Shown here piece by piece: positions 27,974 through 36,280 of a stretch of DNA of 64,000 bases. Location of the stretch: positions 1 to 64,000 of the forward strand of contig JAKAGV010000003.1 of NCBI GenBank assembly GCA_021815405.1, written 5' to 3'. Position 1 is the stretch's first letter. Each line of letters begins with the position of its first letter. A model generated the notes under the pieces. The model saw only the letters and a program-made list of their open reading frames with translations, had not been told where the DNA came from and ran no database searches. Position numbers and translations under genes: made by a program. This DNA comes from Bacteroidota bacterium. GTDB lineage: Bacteria > Bacteroidota > Ignavibacteria > Ignavibacteriales > Ignavibacteriaceae.

Positions 27974-29848
27974 ATGGCAAATTTCAAAACTGAAGAAGTA
28001 AATACCGATTTATTAATTGTCGGCGGCGGTATGGCAGCCTGTGGTGCAGCAGTTGAAGCAGCATACTGGGGAAAGAAGCACGGGCTCAAGGTTACATTGG
28101 TAGATAAAGCTGCAGTTGATAGAAGCGGTGCAGTTGCTATGGGTCTTTCTGCTATTAATCAGTATGTAGGAATCAAGGACGGGAAAAATACCGTTGAAGA
28201 TTATGTTAAATATGTCCGTAGCGATTTAATGGGCATTACCCGTGAAGATTTAGTTTACAACATTGCGCGTCATGTGGACTCCACTGTTCATCTTTTTGAA
28301 AAGTGGGGATTACCGATCTGGAAAGATGCTGACGGTAATTATGTTCACGAAGGCAGATGGCAGTTAATGATAAATGGAGAATCGTACAAAGTAGTTGTTG
28401 CTGAGGCTGCAAAGAACGCAATTGGTTCAGAAAACATTTACGAAAGAGTATTCATTGTTGGCCCAATAATGGACGGTGATGTTTGCGTTGGTGCAGTTGG
28501 ATTCAGTGTACGCGAAGAGAAATTTTTTGTGTTCAAAGCGAAGGCTGTTTTAGTCGCAATGGGCGGCGCAGTCCACGTATTCAAGCCGCGTTCATCAGGT
28601 GAAGGACTTGGTAGAGCATGGTATCCACCTTGGAATTCAGGTTCGAGTGCATATTTTACTCTTAAAGCAGGCGCTGAGATGACTTGCCAGGAAGTACGCT
28701 TTATTCCTGTAAGATTTAAAGATGCTTACGGTCCAGTTGGCGCTTGGTTCTTATTATTCAAGTCCCGCGCTACCAATGGAGAAGGCGGAGATTATATGGC
28801 TGAAAGAAAACCCGAATTGGAGAAATGGGTTCCGTATGGAAAAGTAAAACCTGTACCAGCAAATCTTCGTAACTGGCTGATGATGCTGGATGTAATGGAC
28901 GGCAAAGGTCCAATCTATATGAGGACAGAAGAAGCAATACAGAAAATAGCTTCCGAATCCGGTGATGAAAAAGCTGCGAAGAAAAAATTGAAGGAGTTGG
29001 AATCTGAGGCATGGGAAGACTTCTTGGATATGACGATATCGCAAGCAATTCTTTGGGCAGGCACAAATACTGCACCTGAAGAGAAATCGTCGGAAATAGC
29101 AGCAGCTGAACCTTATTTTATCGGTTCGCATTCCGGTGCATCTGGTGCATGGGTAAGCGGTCCAAAAGATCTAGCTCCTAAAGAATATTTCTGGGGTTAT
29201 CCAAATATGTCAACAATAAAAGGTATTTTCTGTGCTGGTGATGCGTCAGGTGCATCGAGCCATAAGTTTTCATCTGGTTCACATGCAGAGGGACGTATTG
29301 CTGCAAAGGCAGCTATTGATTATATAGTTGATAACCCGAACGCTATTAAATATAATCAAGCTGAAATCGATGCCTTGAAGAATGAAATACTGAAACCGCT
29401 TGAGGTTTATAATCAGTTCAGCAAGGGGTCAAGCGATCCTGAAGTTAATCCAAATTATATTAAGCCAAAGATGTTCATGTTCAGGCTTCAAAAAATTATG
29501 GATGAATATGCAGGCGGCGTTTCCTCGCAATTCAAAACAAGCAAGAGCCTTCTTGAAAAAGGATTGGATCTTCTCAGTTATCTGAAAGAAGATTCTCAGA
29601 ACCTTGCAGCATCAGATCTTCACGAGCTGATGAGATGCTGGGAAAATATTCACAGAATGTGGCAAGCGGAAGCTCATGTCAGAGCAATCCTTTTCAGAGA
29701 AGAAACCCGCTGGCCCGGTTACTATTTCCGTTCCGATAAACCTTCAATGGATGAAAAAGACTGGAAGGTATTCGTCAACATGAAATGGGATCCTAAAACA
29801 GATAAATGGGATGTCTTTTCAAGACCGATCATTTCGATCGTGAATTGA
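27974..29848 (+). CDS. aprA: APS reductase alpha subunit
   Basis: A 624-residue flavoprotein of the fumarate-reductase/AprA family that reduces APS to sulfite and AMP. FAD site LLIVGGGMAACGAAVEAAYW near residue 13; RSGAVAMGLSAINQYVG near 55; HKFSSGSHAEGRIAAKAA near 430. The AprA-specific length and C-terminal region (WEDFLDMTISQAILWAGTN; MKWDPKTDKWDVFSRP) are intact. It follows aprB with AAGGAAGGG. A strong hairpin lies just downstream. Confidence 0.97.
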   Translation: MANFKTEEVNTDLLIVGGGMAACGAAVEAAYWGKKHGLKVTLVDKAAVDRSGAVAMGLSAINQYVGIKDGKNTVEDYVKYVRSDLMGITREDLVYNIARHVDSTVHLFEKWGLPIWKDADGNYVHEGRWQLMINGESYKVVVAEAAKNAIGSENIYERVFIVGPIMDGDVCVGAVGFSVREEKFFVFKAKAVLVAMGGAVHVFKPRSSGEGLGRAWYPPWNSGSSAYFTLKAGAEMTCQEVRFIPVRFKDAYGPVGAWFLLFKSRATNGEGGDYMAERKPELEKWVPYGKVKPVPANLRNWLMMLDVMDGKGPIYMRTEEAIQKIASESGDEKAAKKKLKELESEAWEDFLDMTISQAILWAGTNTAPEEKSSEIAAAEPYFIGSHSGASGAWVSGPKDLAPKEYFWGYPNMSTIKGIFCAGDASGASSHKFSSGSHAEGRIAAKAAIDYIVDNPNAIKYNQAEIDALKNEILKPLEVYNQFSKGSSDPEVNPNYIKPKMFMFRLQKIMDEYAGGVSSQFKTSKSLLEKGLDLLSYLKEDSQNLAASDLHELMRCWENIHRMWQAEAHVRAILFREETRWPGYYFRSDKPSMDEKDWKVFVNMKWDPKTDKWDVFSRPIISIVN

Positions 29849-29871
29849 CATCGTTTGATTAACTCAATGTT

Positions 29872-29901
29872 AAGGGAATCCGGTACAATCCGGATTCCCT
29901 T
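29872..29901 (+). terminator. strong hairpin after aprA
   Basis: A perfect 12-bp stem, AAGGGAATCCGG at 29872-29883 and its complement at 29890-29901, with a 6-base loop. It lies 24 bp after the aprA stop. Only a weak T-rich stretch follows, so it may protect the sat-aprBA message from decay as much as terminate it. Confidence 0.65.
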
Positions 29902-29911
29902 CATCTTAATT

Positions 29912-29963
29912 GAAAATTGAACATTGAATATTCTCTCAAATTAGTATTCAATATTCAACTTTC
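29912..29963. repeat. imperfect intergenic inverted repeat
   Basis: An 18-base arm at 29912-29929 pairs with 29946-29963 at about 16 of 18 positions. It is built from ATTGAA/TTCAAT units and resembles the sequence at 48155-48184. It lies between aprA and the zinc-ribbon gene. Confidence 0.5.
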
Positions 29964-29997
29964 GATTCATGATGTTCAATAAATAGGTAAATGATCT

Positions 29998-30261
29998 ATG
30001 GAAGAGAAAGTAAAAATCTGTCCGCACTGTAAACAACCTTTAAAAAAGTGGTTGTGCCCGCCAGATACCTCATGGGACGTCGAGTTCCAATATGTGTGTT
30101 TCAATGATGAATGCGCTTATTATGTTAATGGTTGGGATTGGATGAAATCCAAATTTAATCAGAATATTTCTTATCGATATAGAATAAATCCGACCAACGG
30201 GGAGTCCGGACCTTTACCTGTGTGGTCAAACGATGCCTTGAAAAATTTTATAGTTACTTAA
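29998..30261 (+). CDS. small zinc-ribbon protein between aprA and qmoC
   Basis: An 87-residue soluble protein with two cysteine pairs, CPHC near residue 8 and CFNDECAYYVNGWDWM near 35, resembling ogr/Delta-type zinc fingers. The rest (YRYRINPTNGESGPLPVWS) is a conserved-looking tail. I recall similar small proteins in sulfate-reducer genomes but cannot assign a function. The position in the apr-qmo block suggests a regulatory or assembly role. Confidence 0.7.
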   Translation: MEEKVKICPHCKQPLKKWLCPPDTSWDVEFQYVCFNDECAYYVNGWDWMKSKFNQNISYRYRINPTNGESGPLPVWSNDALKNFIVT

Positions 30262-30312
30262 ATCTGATGTTGCACGCATGAGCGACGCAACCTAATTACA
30301 AAGGTGAAATAA

Positions 30313-31095
30313 ATGGATGAACTTGAAAAACTAAAAGAAACGATATTAAAGGAATTTCCGAGACTCAACAGGGAAAGCAAATTCCAGTTTAGATGCCACA
30401 AAGATATTAACTGTTTTAATAAATGCTGTACCGATGTTAATATTTTTTTAACTCCATATGATATTATCCGGCTTAAAAATCATCTTCATATATCATCCCA
30501 GGAATTTTTGGATAAATATACTTTTCTTCCGATTGATGAAAAACAAAATCATCCTGTGGTTATGTTAAAAATGGAGCAGGACGAAAATAAGTCATGTCCG
30601 TTTGTTAGAGATTCAGGTTGTTCTGTTTATGAAGATAGACCATGGTCCTGCAGGATGTTTCCTCTTGGTGTAGCATCGCCAAAAGAAAATGGAACAACTG
30701 GAGATGAAGAATTTTATTTTATTCTTGATGAACCTGTTTGTCAGGGGCATAAAGAACAAAGACTTCAAACTGTAGAAGAATGGATGGAAGATCAAGAGGT
30801 TAAAGATTATTCTGAAATGGGAAATCAATTTAAAGAAATTTCCCTGCATGAGTATTTTAAAAAAGGTAAACAACTTGAGCCTGCGAAACAAGAAATGTTT
30901 TATACTGTTTGTTATAATATAGATAAGTTCAGAGAATTTGTCTTCGAAAGTTCGTTTCTAAAAAGATTTGAAATCAATGAAGATACGATAATTAAAATTA
31001 AAGAAGATGATAAAGAATTATTATTGTTTGGTTTAAACTGGCTTAGGTATTGTTTGTTTGGCGAGGGAACAATGAAAGTAAGTAAATCAAAATAG
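30313..31095 (+). CDS. YkgJ-type cysteine-cluster protein
   Basis: A 260-residue protein with the YkgJ/UPF0153 zinc- or iron-binding pattern: CHKDINCFNKCC near residues 28-39, CPFV...GCSVYEDRPWSCRMFPLG near 96-120, then a later Cys in PVCQGH. It is longer than minimal YkgJ proteins because of a C-terminal helical half. It ends 9 bp before qmoC and is likely cotranscribed with it. Such proteins often accompany Fe-S enzymes, so a cluster-assembly role for Qmo or Apr is possible but unproven. Confidence 0.75.
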   Translation: MDELEKLKETILKEFPRLNRESKFQFRCHKDINCFNKCCTDVNIFLTPYDIIRLKNHLHISSQEFLDKYTFLPIDEKQNHPVVMLKMEQDENKSCPFVRDSGCSVYEDRPWSCRMFPLGVASPKENGTTGDEEFYFILDEPVCQGHKEQRLQTVEEWMEDQEVKDYSEMGNQFKEISLHEYFKKGKQLEPAKQEMFYTVCYNIDKFREFVFESSFLKRFEINEDTIIKIKEDDKELLLFGLNWLRYCLFGEGTMKVSKSK

Positions 31096-31104
31096 GCTAC
31101 TGTT

Positions 31105-32289
31105 ATGAGCGGAAGAAAAATATTAAAGCCCGACTTGCAGTTAATAAAATATTTAAAAGAAAATGGTGGCGGCGATCTGAAGAAATGTTACCAGTGTGCA
31201 ACTTGTACTTCAGTATGTCAGCTTTCAAATGAAGAGTACGGATTTCCACGAAGACAAATGCTGCTGGCTCAATGGGGTTTAAAGGAACAATTGATGAAAG
31301 ATCCTTCCCCTTGGCTTTGTTTTTATTGTGGTGACTGTTCGAAGCGGTGTCCAAGAAAAGGTAATCCGGGTGAAACAATGATGAATCTGCGCAGATACTT
31401 GACTTCCTGCTATGATTGGACAGGTCTTTCGCGCTTAATGTACAGTTCTGTCTTTTGGGAAATTGGAGTGCTGATTGCAGTTGCAGCGGTAATAATACTT
31501 TTGTTTACACTTCCTCAGAATTTTGGTTTTGGATTGTTGGCGCAATCCGGAAACGCACCATTGACTACGGTAATGTTGGATAAGTTTGCGCCGGCTGATA
31601 TTGTAGATTTAGGTGATAGAATAATGGCGATTGTTTTAGCATTACTTCTACTCAGCAATGCTTCACGAATGTTCTTCGGATTGACACGAGATGAGAATAT
31701 TCCTTTCAGCTTTTACATCAAAAAACTTCCGCATTTTGTTATTCAAGGTATAACCCAGAAGCAATGGGGGAAATGCGGCAGCAGCGATTCAAATACCAAC
31801 TGGATTCGTCATCTTTTTCTTGTAAGCGGGTACGCAATAATGTTTACACTTGTTGTTGTGTTTCTGCCTTGGTTCCAGGTTAACGGAACTAGTCTTCATT
31901 GGACAAGCCTATTAGGATACTATTCTACTATTGTGCTGCTTTCATCGACTGCTTGGATTATAATTGACAGAATTAAGAAGCGGACAGAGATGCATTTGTT
32001 TAGTCATTTTTCGGATTGGTTATTCCCCATCTTACTTTTTCTCTCGGCGCTAAGCGGCATTCTCCTTCATATCTTTCGAATCATAAATTTGCCCCTGACA
32101 ACTTACTACACGTATATGATTCATTTGGTAATTGTTGTCCCCATGCTTGTGGTAGAAGTGCCCTTCGGAAAGTGGTCGCATTTATTGTACAGACCTTTAG
32201 CTTTGTACGTTGCAGCAGTAAGAAGCAGTACTAAAGACTATCTCATACAAGAACAATCAACTGTAAACAATGTTGCTGCATCAGTATAA
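31105..32289 (+). CDS. qmoC: QmoC, ferredoxin-cytochrome b membrane subunit
   Basis: A 394-residue protein with an N-terminal HdrC-like domain carrying two [4Fe-4S] motifs (CYQCATCTSVCQ near residue 28 and CFYCGDCSKRCPRKGNPG near 72) and a C-terminal NarI-like membrane domain with about six helices and conserved-looking histidines (THLFLVSGYAIMF region; YMIHLVIVVPMLVVEVPFGKWSHL). It anchors QmoAB to the membrane and takes electrons from menaquinol. It is separated from qmoAB by five genes, unlike the usual qmoABC order. Confidence 0.94.
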   Translation: MSGRKILKPDLQLIKYLKENGGGDLKKCYQCATCTSVCQLSNEEYGFPRRQMLLAQWGLKEQLMKDPSPWLCFYCGDCSKRCPRKGNPGETMMNLRRYLTSCYDWTGLSRLMYSSVFWEIGVLIAVAAVIILLFTLPQNFGFGLLAQSGNAPLTTVMLDKFAPADIVDLGDRIMAIVLALLLLSNASRMFFGLTRDENIPFSFYIKKLPHFVIQGITQKQWGKCGSSDSNTNWIRHLFLVSGYAIMFTLVVVFLPWFQVNGTSLHWTSLLGYYSTIVLLSSTAWIIIDRIKKRTEMHLFSHFSDWLFPILLFLSALSGILLHIFRIINLPLTTYYTYMIHLVIVVPMLVVEVPFGKWSHLLYRPLALYVAAVRSSTKDYLIQEQSTVNNVAASV

Positions 32290-32372
32290 TTAAAGCCTAT
32301 CTTATGTAGTGCCGTTATCATTTAACTATTGGATTGAGGCATACAAATGAAATTTAGTAAAGAGAGATTTGT

Positions 32373-33863
32373 ATGATGGTAATACCACATCTTTTCTTTT
32401 CATCAAATGCTAATTGGCGCTGGTTTATACTTACAACAGTGCTGATTGGCGCCACAATGTCCGCTCTTGACGTAAGCATTGCAAACATTGCGCTACCGAC
32501 TTTGAAGAGGTATTATGATATTTCTCTTTCACTTGATGAGTGGGTAGCGATAGCTTATATGCTTACACTTACAATCTTCCTTCCGCTATTTGGAAGACTT
32601 GCAGACATGTTTGGAAGAACAAAAATGTACAGTCTCGGTTTCGTAATATTTACTATTGGTTCTGCATTATGCGGCGTTGCGCCTACCATTGGATTTATGA
32701 TAACTGCACGAATTATACAAGCAGTTGGTGCAGGTTTACTTCAGGCTAATTCTGTGGCGATTATAACCCAATCTTTTCCAAAGAACGAACTCGGCAAGGC
32801 AATAGGCATTCAAGGTTCGGTACAAGCAATATCAATGGCAATAGGACCATTTCTCGGCGGCTTGCTTATAAACCTAAATATATTCGGTACACAGTGGCGT
32901 TCTATTTTCTATATTAACGTCCCGATAGGTATTCTCGGAATACTCGCAGCATTATTCATTTTACCAAAAGATAAGAAGCCAAAAAAAAGAGAAAAGATGG
33001 ACTATGTTGGAAGCATTTCTTTTGCGGCGTCTTTAATGTTTCTTGTTCTTGCTCTAAATGAGGCGCGAAAGTTAGGCTGGGAATCTGAGACTATCATTGC
33101 TTACCTGGTTCTCTTCGTAATATTATTCTTTATATTCACAATAACCGAATGCAAACGGAATTGTCCAATGATGGATTTTAAGTTATATAAAATTTATGAC
33201 TTCACTGCGGGCATACTAACTGGCTTTTTTTCTTACTATGTTTTATTCGGATTGTTATTTGTAATGCCATTTTATCTTGAGAACATACTGAAGTTCTCAG
33301 CATTTTCAGCGGGAGCTATGTTAACTCCTTTACCGATTACAATGTCCCTTGTTGCCCCAGTCGCAGGATCTCTTTCAGATAGATACGGACCACAAATAAT
33401 GACATCGCTTGGCATGCTGATTTGTGCAATGGCTTCATTCAGTTTAATCTTCTGTTCCAGAACTCCTCATACGGCTATCCTAATTACAGAGTTCGCAGCT
33501 TTAGGATTAGGAATGGGTTTATTTACTCCGCCAAATAATAGTTCTGTAATGGGCAGCGTACCCGAGAACAGACTCGGGAGTGCTGGAGGTATTCTAAATA
33601 TGATGAGAGCAAGTGGAAATGTCTTCGGAATAGATTTGTCTGGATTAATCATTACTTCAATAACAGCAGCATATTTAAGCTCAAAAGGATACTTTCATAT
33701 AAATGCACCTAATGTACCTCACCAGCTTCGGGAGGATGGATTTATGCACGGCTTTGTAATTGTTTTAATCATATTTACCGGATTATGTCTGGTATCCTCA
33801 GCTCTGACTATGACTAAGAAGGGAAGAACCAAAATGGCTAAAGAGCATTTTCTCATGGAATAG
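32373..33863 (+). CDS. EmrB/QacA-type MFS transporter (copy 1)
   Basis: A 496-residue major-facilitator protein of the 14-helix DHA2 type. Motifs are LDVSIANIALPTL near residue 30, the motif-A loop GRLADMFGRTKMY near 73, and the motif-C-like QAVGAGLLQANSVAI near 110. It is about three-quarters identical by eye to the next gene, which makes them a tandem duplication. Family members export drugs and other anions by proton antiport; the substrate here is unknown. Its location after qmoC suggests a link to sulfur metabolism, such as export of a toxic intermediate. No partner EmrA or TolC gene is present. Confidence 0.8.
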   Translation: MMVIPHLFFSSNANWRWFILTTVLIGATMSALDVSIANIALPTLKRYYDISLSLDEWVAIAYMLTLTIFLPLFGRLADMFGRTKMYSLGFVIFTIGSALCGVAPTIGFMITARIIQAVGAGLLQANSVAIITQSFPKNELGKAIGIQGSVQAISMAIGPFLGGLLINLNIFGTQWRSIFYINVPIGILGILAALFILPKDKKPKKREKMDYVGSISFAASLMFLVLALNEARKLGWESETIIAYLVLFVILFFIFTITECKRNCPMMDFKLYKIYDFTAGILTGFFSYYVLFGLLFVMPFYLENILKFSAFSAGAMLTPLPITMSLVAPVAGSLSDRYGPQIMTSLGMLICAMASFSLIFCSRTPHTAILITEFAALGLGMGLFTPPNNSSVMGSVPENRLGSAGGILNMMRASGNVFGIDLSGLIITSITAAYLSSKGYFHINAPNVPHQLREDGFMHGFVIVLIIFTGLCLVSSALTMTKKGRTKMAKEHFLME

Positions 33864-33883
33864 AAAAGAAATGGTGAACTTTC

Positions 33884-35392
33884 TTGAAGAGATTAATTAC
33901 CTTAAGCACAGAACCTCATCCCGTTTTCTCATCTCTTAGAAACTGGCGTTGGTTCATATTGATGACTGTACTTATCGGTGCTGCTATGTCTGCTCTGGAT
34001 GTTAGTATTGAAAATATTGCACTGCCCACTCTCAAAAAATACTATGACATCCCACTTTCGCTTGATGAATGGGTGGCTATGGCATATATGCTCACTCTTA
34101 CAATTTTTCTTCCGCTCTTCGGAAGGCTAGCAGATATGTTTGGCAGGACGAGAATGTACAACCTTGGTTTTATCATTTTCACTATTGGTTCTGCATTGTG
34201 CGGTGTAGCGCCAAATATAGAGTTTATGATAATTGCTCGAATTACCCAAGCAATAGGCGGCGGTCTGCTTCAGGCTAACTCTATTGCAATCATAACTCAA
34301 TCATTTCCTAAAAATGAGCTTGGAAAAGCAATTGGAATTCAGGGTGCGGTGCAGGCAATCGCTATGGCTATTGGTCCCTTCCTCGGTGGTCTGTTGATTA
34401 AATTGAATCTATTCGATACTCATTGGCGCTCTATCTTTTATGTGAATGTACCAATTGGCATCATCGGAACATTTGCAGCATTACTTATACTTCCGAAGGA
34501 TAAAAAAATAAAAGTTAAAGAAAAGATGGATTATGCCGGCAGCGCTACGTTTGCCGCAGCGTTATTGTTTCTTGTGCTTGCTCTTAATGAGGGACGAAAG
34601 TTAGGCTGGGAATCAGATACCATTTTGACATATCTGTCGCTATTTATAATCTTCTTTGGAATTTTTATTACCGTGGAGCTGAAGTTTGAATATCCAATGA
34701 TGGACTTTAAACTTTATAAGATATATGACTTCACGGCAGGAAATATTACGGGATTTTTTTCTTATTATGTTATGTTCGGTATACTATTCCTGATGCCTTT
34801 CTATTTAGAAAACGTAGCTAAATTTTCTGCATTTACTGCAGGTGCAATGCTAACACCAATACCCATAACAATGTCGCTTGTTGCACCTTTAGCAGGAATG
34901 CTGTCGGATAAATATGGTTCGGCATTGATGACTTCTGCAGGCATGTTCATATCTGCAATTGCTTCTTTCTGTTTGATTTTTTCTGGAATGAATCCACATG
35001 CCGGTGTGTTAATTGCCGAGTTCGCCTTGCTAGGGCTTGGAATGGGATTGTTTACGCCACCCAACAACAGTTCAGTTATGGGATGTGTTCCTGAAGAAAG
35101 ATTAGGCAGTGCAGGGGGAATACTAAACATGATGAGGGCAAGCGGACGGGTTTTTGGAATAGACCTTTCGGGACTTATACTAACTTCATTAACTGCAGCT
35201 TATCTTAGTTCAAAAGGATTCAAGCACATCAATACCGGTAGCGTACCTTATCAAATTAAAGAGAACGGTTTTATGCACGGCTTCATTATTGTAATTATAT
35301 CTTTTACAGTACTCAATTTCATTTCGGCTATTCTTTCTATAACAAAGAAGGGGCGAACAAAAATGGCTAAGGAACATTTTCTTTCTGAATAA
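33884..35392 (+). CDS. EmrB/QacA-type MFS transporter (copy 2)
   Basis: A 502-residue paralogue of the preceding transporter, 20 bp downstream. The same landmarks are present (LDVSIENIALPTL, GRLADMFGRTRMYN, QAIGGGLLQANSIAI), and the C-termini share KKGRTKMAKEHFL. The most variable part is the N-terminus. The start listed is TTG at 33884 with AACTTTC upstream and weak support; an in-frame downstream start before NWRWFILMTVL is possible. It converges with the cytidylate-kinase-like gene with only 16 bases between stop codons. Confidence 0.78.
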   Translation: MKRLITLSTEPHPVFSSLRNWRWFILMTVLIGAAMSALDVSIENIALPTLKKYYDIPLSLDEWVAMAYMLTLTIFLPLFGRLADMFGRTRMYNLGFIIFTIGSALCGVAPNIEFMIIARITQAIGGGLLQANSIAIITQSFPKNELGKAIGIQGAVQAIAMAIGPFLGGLLIKLNLFDTHWRSIFYVNVPIGIIGTFAALLILPKDKKIKVKEKMDYAGSATFAAALLFLVLALNEGRKLGWESDTILTYLSLFIIFFGIFITVELKFEYPMMDFKLYKIYDFTAGNITGFFSYYVMFGILFLMPFYLENVAKFSAFTAGAMLTPIPITMSLVAPLAGMLSDKYGSALMTSAGMFISAIASFCLIFSGMNPHAGVLIAEFALLGLGMGLFTPPNNSSVMGCVPEERLGSAGGILNMMRASGRVFGIDLSGLILTSLTAAYLSSKGFKHINTGSVPYQIKENGFMHGFIIVIISFTVLNFISAILSITKKGRTKMAKEHFLSE

Positions 35393-35408
35393 ATTTTGTA
35401 TTTAATTT

Positions 35409-36239
35409 TTATTGTACAATTACGTTGTCGTTTATATAATAATTGTTACAGCTGCAATCAATGCTTTTTACACCCGGTAGTTCACTTACTAGCTTTTTTA
35501 TTCTTTCTGCTTCTTGGATGTTTTTAACCCGCCCGTAAATTTTAACATTACCGTCTTTTGAGGAAATCTTGAGCATATAATCTTTTGTAGATTTATTTGC
35601 CGCAAGCTTGGCTTTTACGCTGCTCTCAAGTGCTAGATCGGTAAGCGCATTCTTCTTTTCTTGGGTTAGAATAAATTCCGGAGCTTTAGTCATAGCGCTT
35701 ACAATCTCGCATGCAGTTTGAATCGAAACATCTTCCAAATTAATAATAATATCATACATCGAAGGATCATTCCAATCAATATTATAAAGAAATTTTGTCC
35801 ATTTGGTTCTGTATGTATCCATTTTCTTAATGTAAGATGCTGCTTCTTCGCGGGATAAATTATTGCATTCCATTGCGAAGGTGAGTCTCTGTTCCATAGT
35901 TGCAATTGCTTTAACTTTTATTACGCTGCAAGCACCTTTTAGCAATAAGTGACCGGCATGTCCGTAATAAACTATGTTATCGTTTTTTGCATATTCACAC
36001 AAAGTTGCTTGTATAAAAGAAAGATAGCGGAACCTGTCAATACTTAAAGACAAACGTTCCTTTAGAGCCGGCTTCGACTTCATAGCTGTTACAAGCTCTT
36101 TCTCAGAGATGCCATATTTTTCTGCGGCTTCAACCAAGATTTCCCTGCTAAGGGATTTGTATCCTAATTTTTGAGCGAGACATTCGGCAAGTTTTTTCCC
36201 ACCGCTAAATGTACCCCTGGAAATTGTTATTATTGCCAT
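35409..36239 (-). CDS. cytidylate-kinase-like protein with C-terminal BON-like domain (copy 2)
   Basis: A 276-residue protein of the same length and architecture as the one at 21672. It begins AIITISRGTFSGGKKLAECL, which resembles the modified P-loop of cytidylate-kinase-like proteins, followed by SLSREILVEAAEKYGI. The end is BON-like (YMLKISSKDGNVKIYGRVKN ... ELPGVKSIDC). This copy keeps more of the glycine/lysine loop than copy 1. It is the last gene of the long minus-strand operon. Confidence 0.72.
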   Translation of the reverse strand: MAIITISRGTFSGGKKLAECLAQKLGYKSLSREILVEAAEKYGISEKELVTAMKSKPALKERLSLSIDRFRYLSFIQATLCEYAKNDNIVYYGHAGHLLLKGACSVIKVKAIATMEQRLTFAMECNNLSREEAASYIKKMDTYRTKWTKFLYNIDWNDPSMYDIIINLEDVSIQTACEIVSAMTKAPEFILTQEKKNALTDLALESSVKAKLAANKSTKDYMLKISSKDGNVKIYGRVKNIQEAERIKKLVSELPGVKSIDCSCNNYYINDNVIVQ

Positions 36240-36280
36240 AAAATTACCTCAGTCCTAAATTCTGCTTAGAGTTTATTAAC

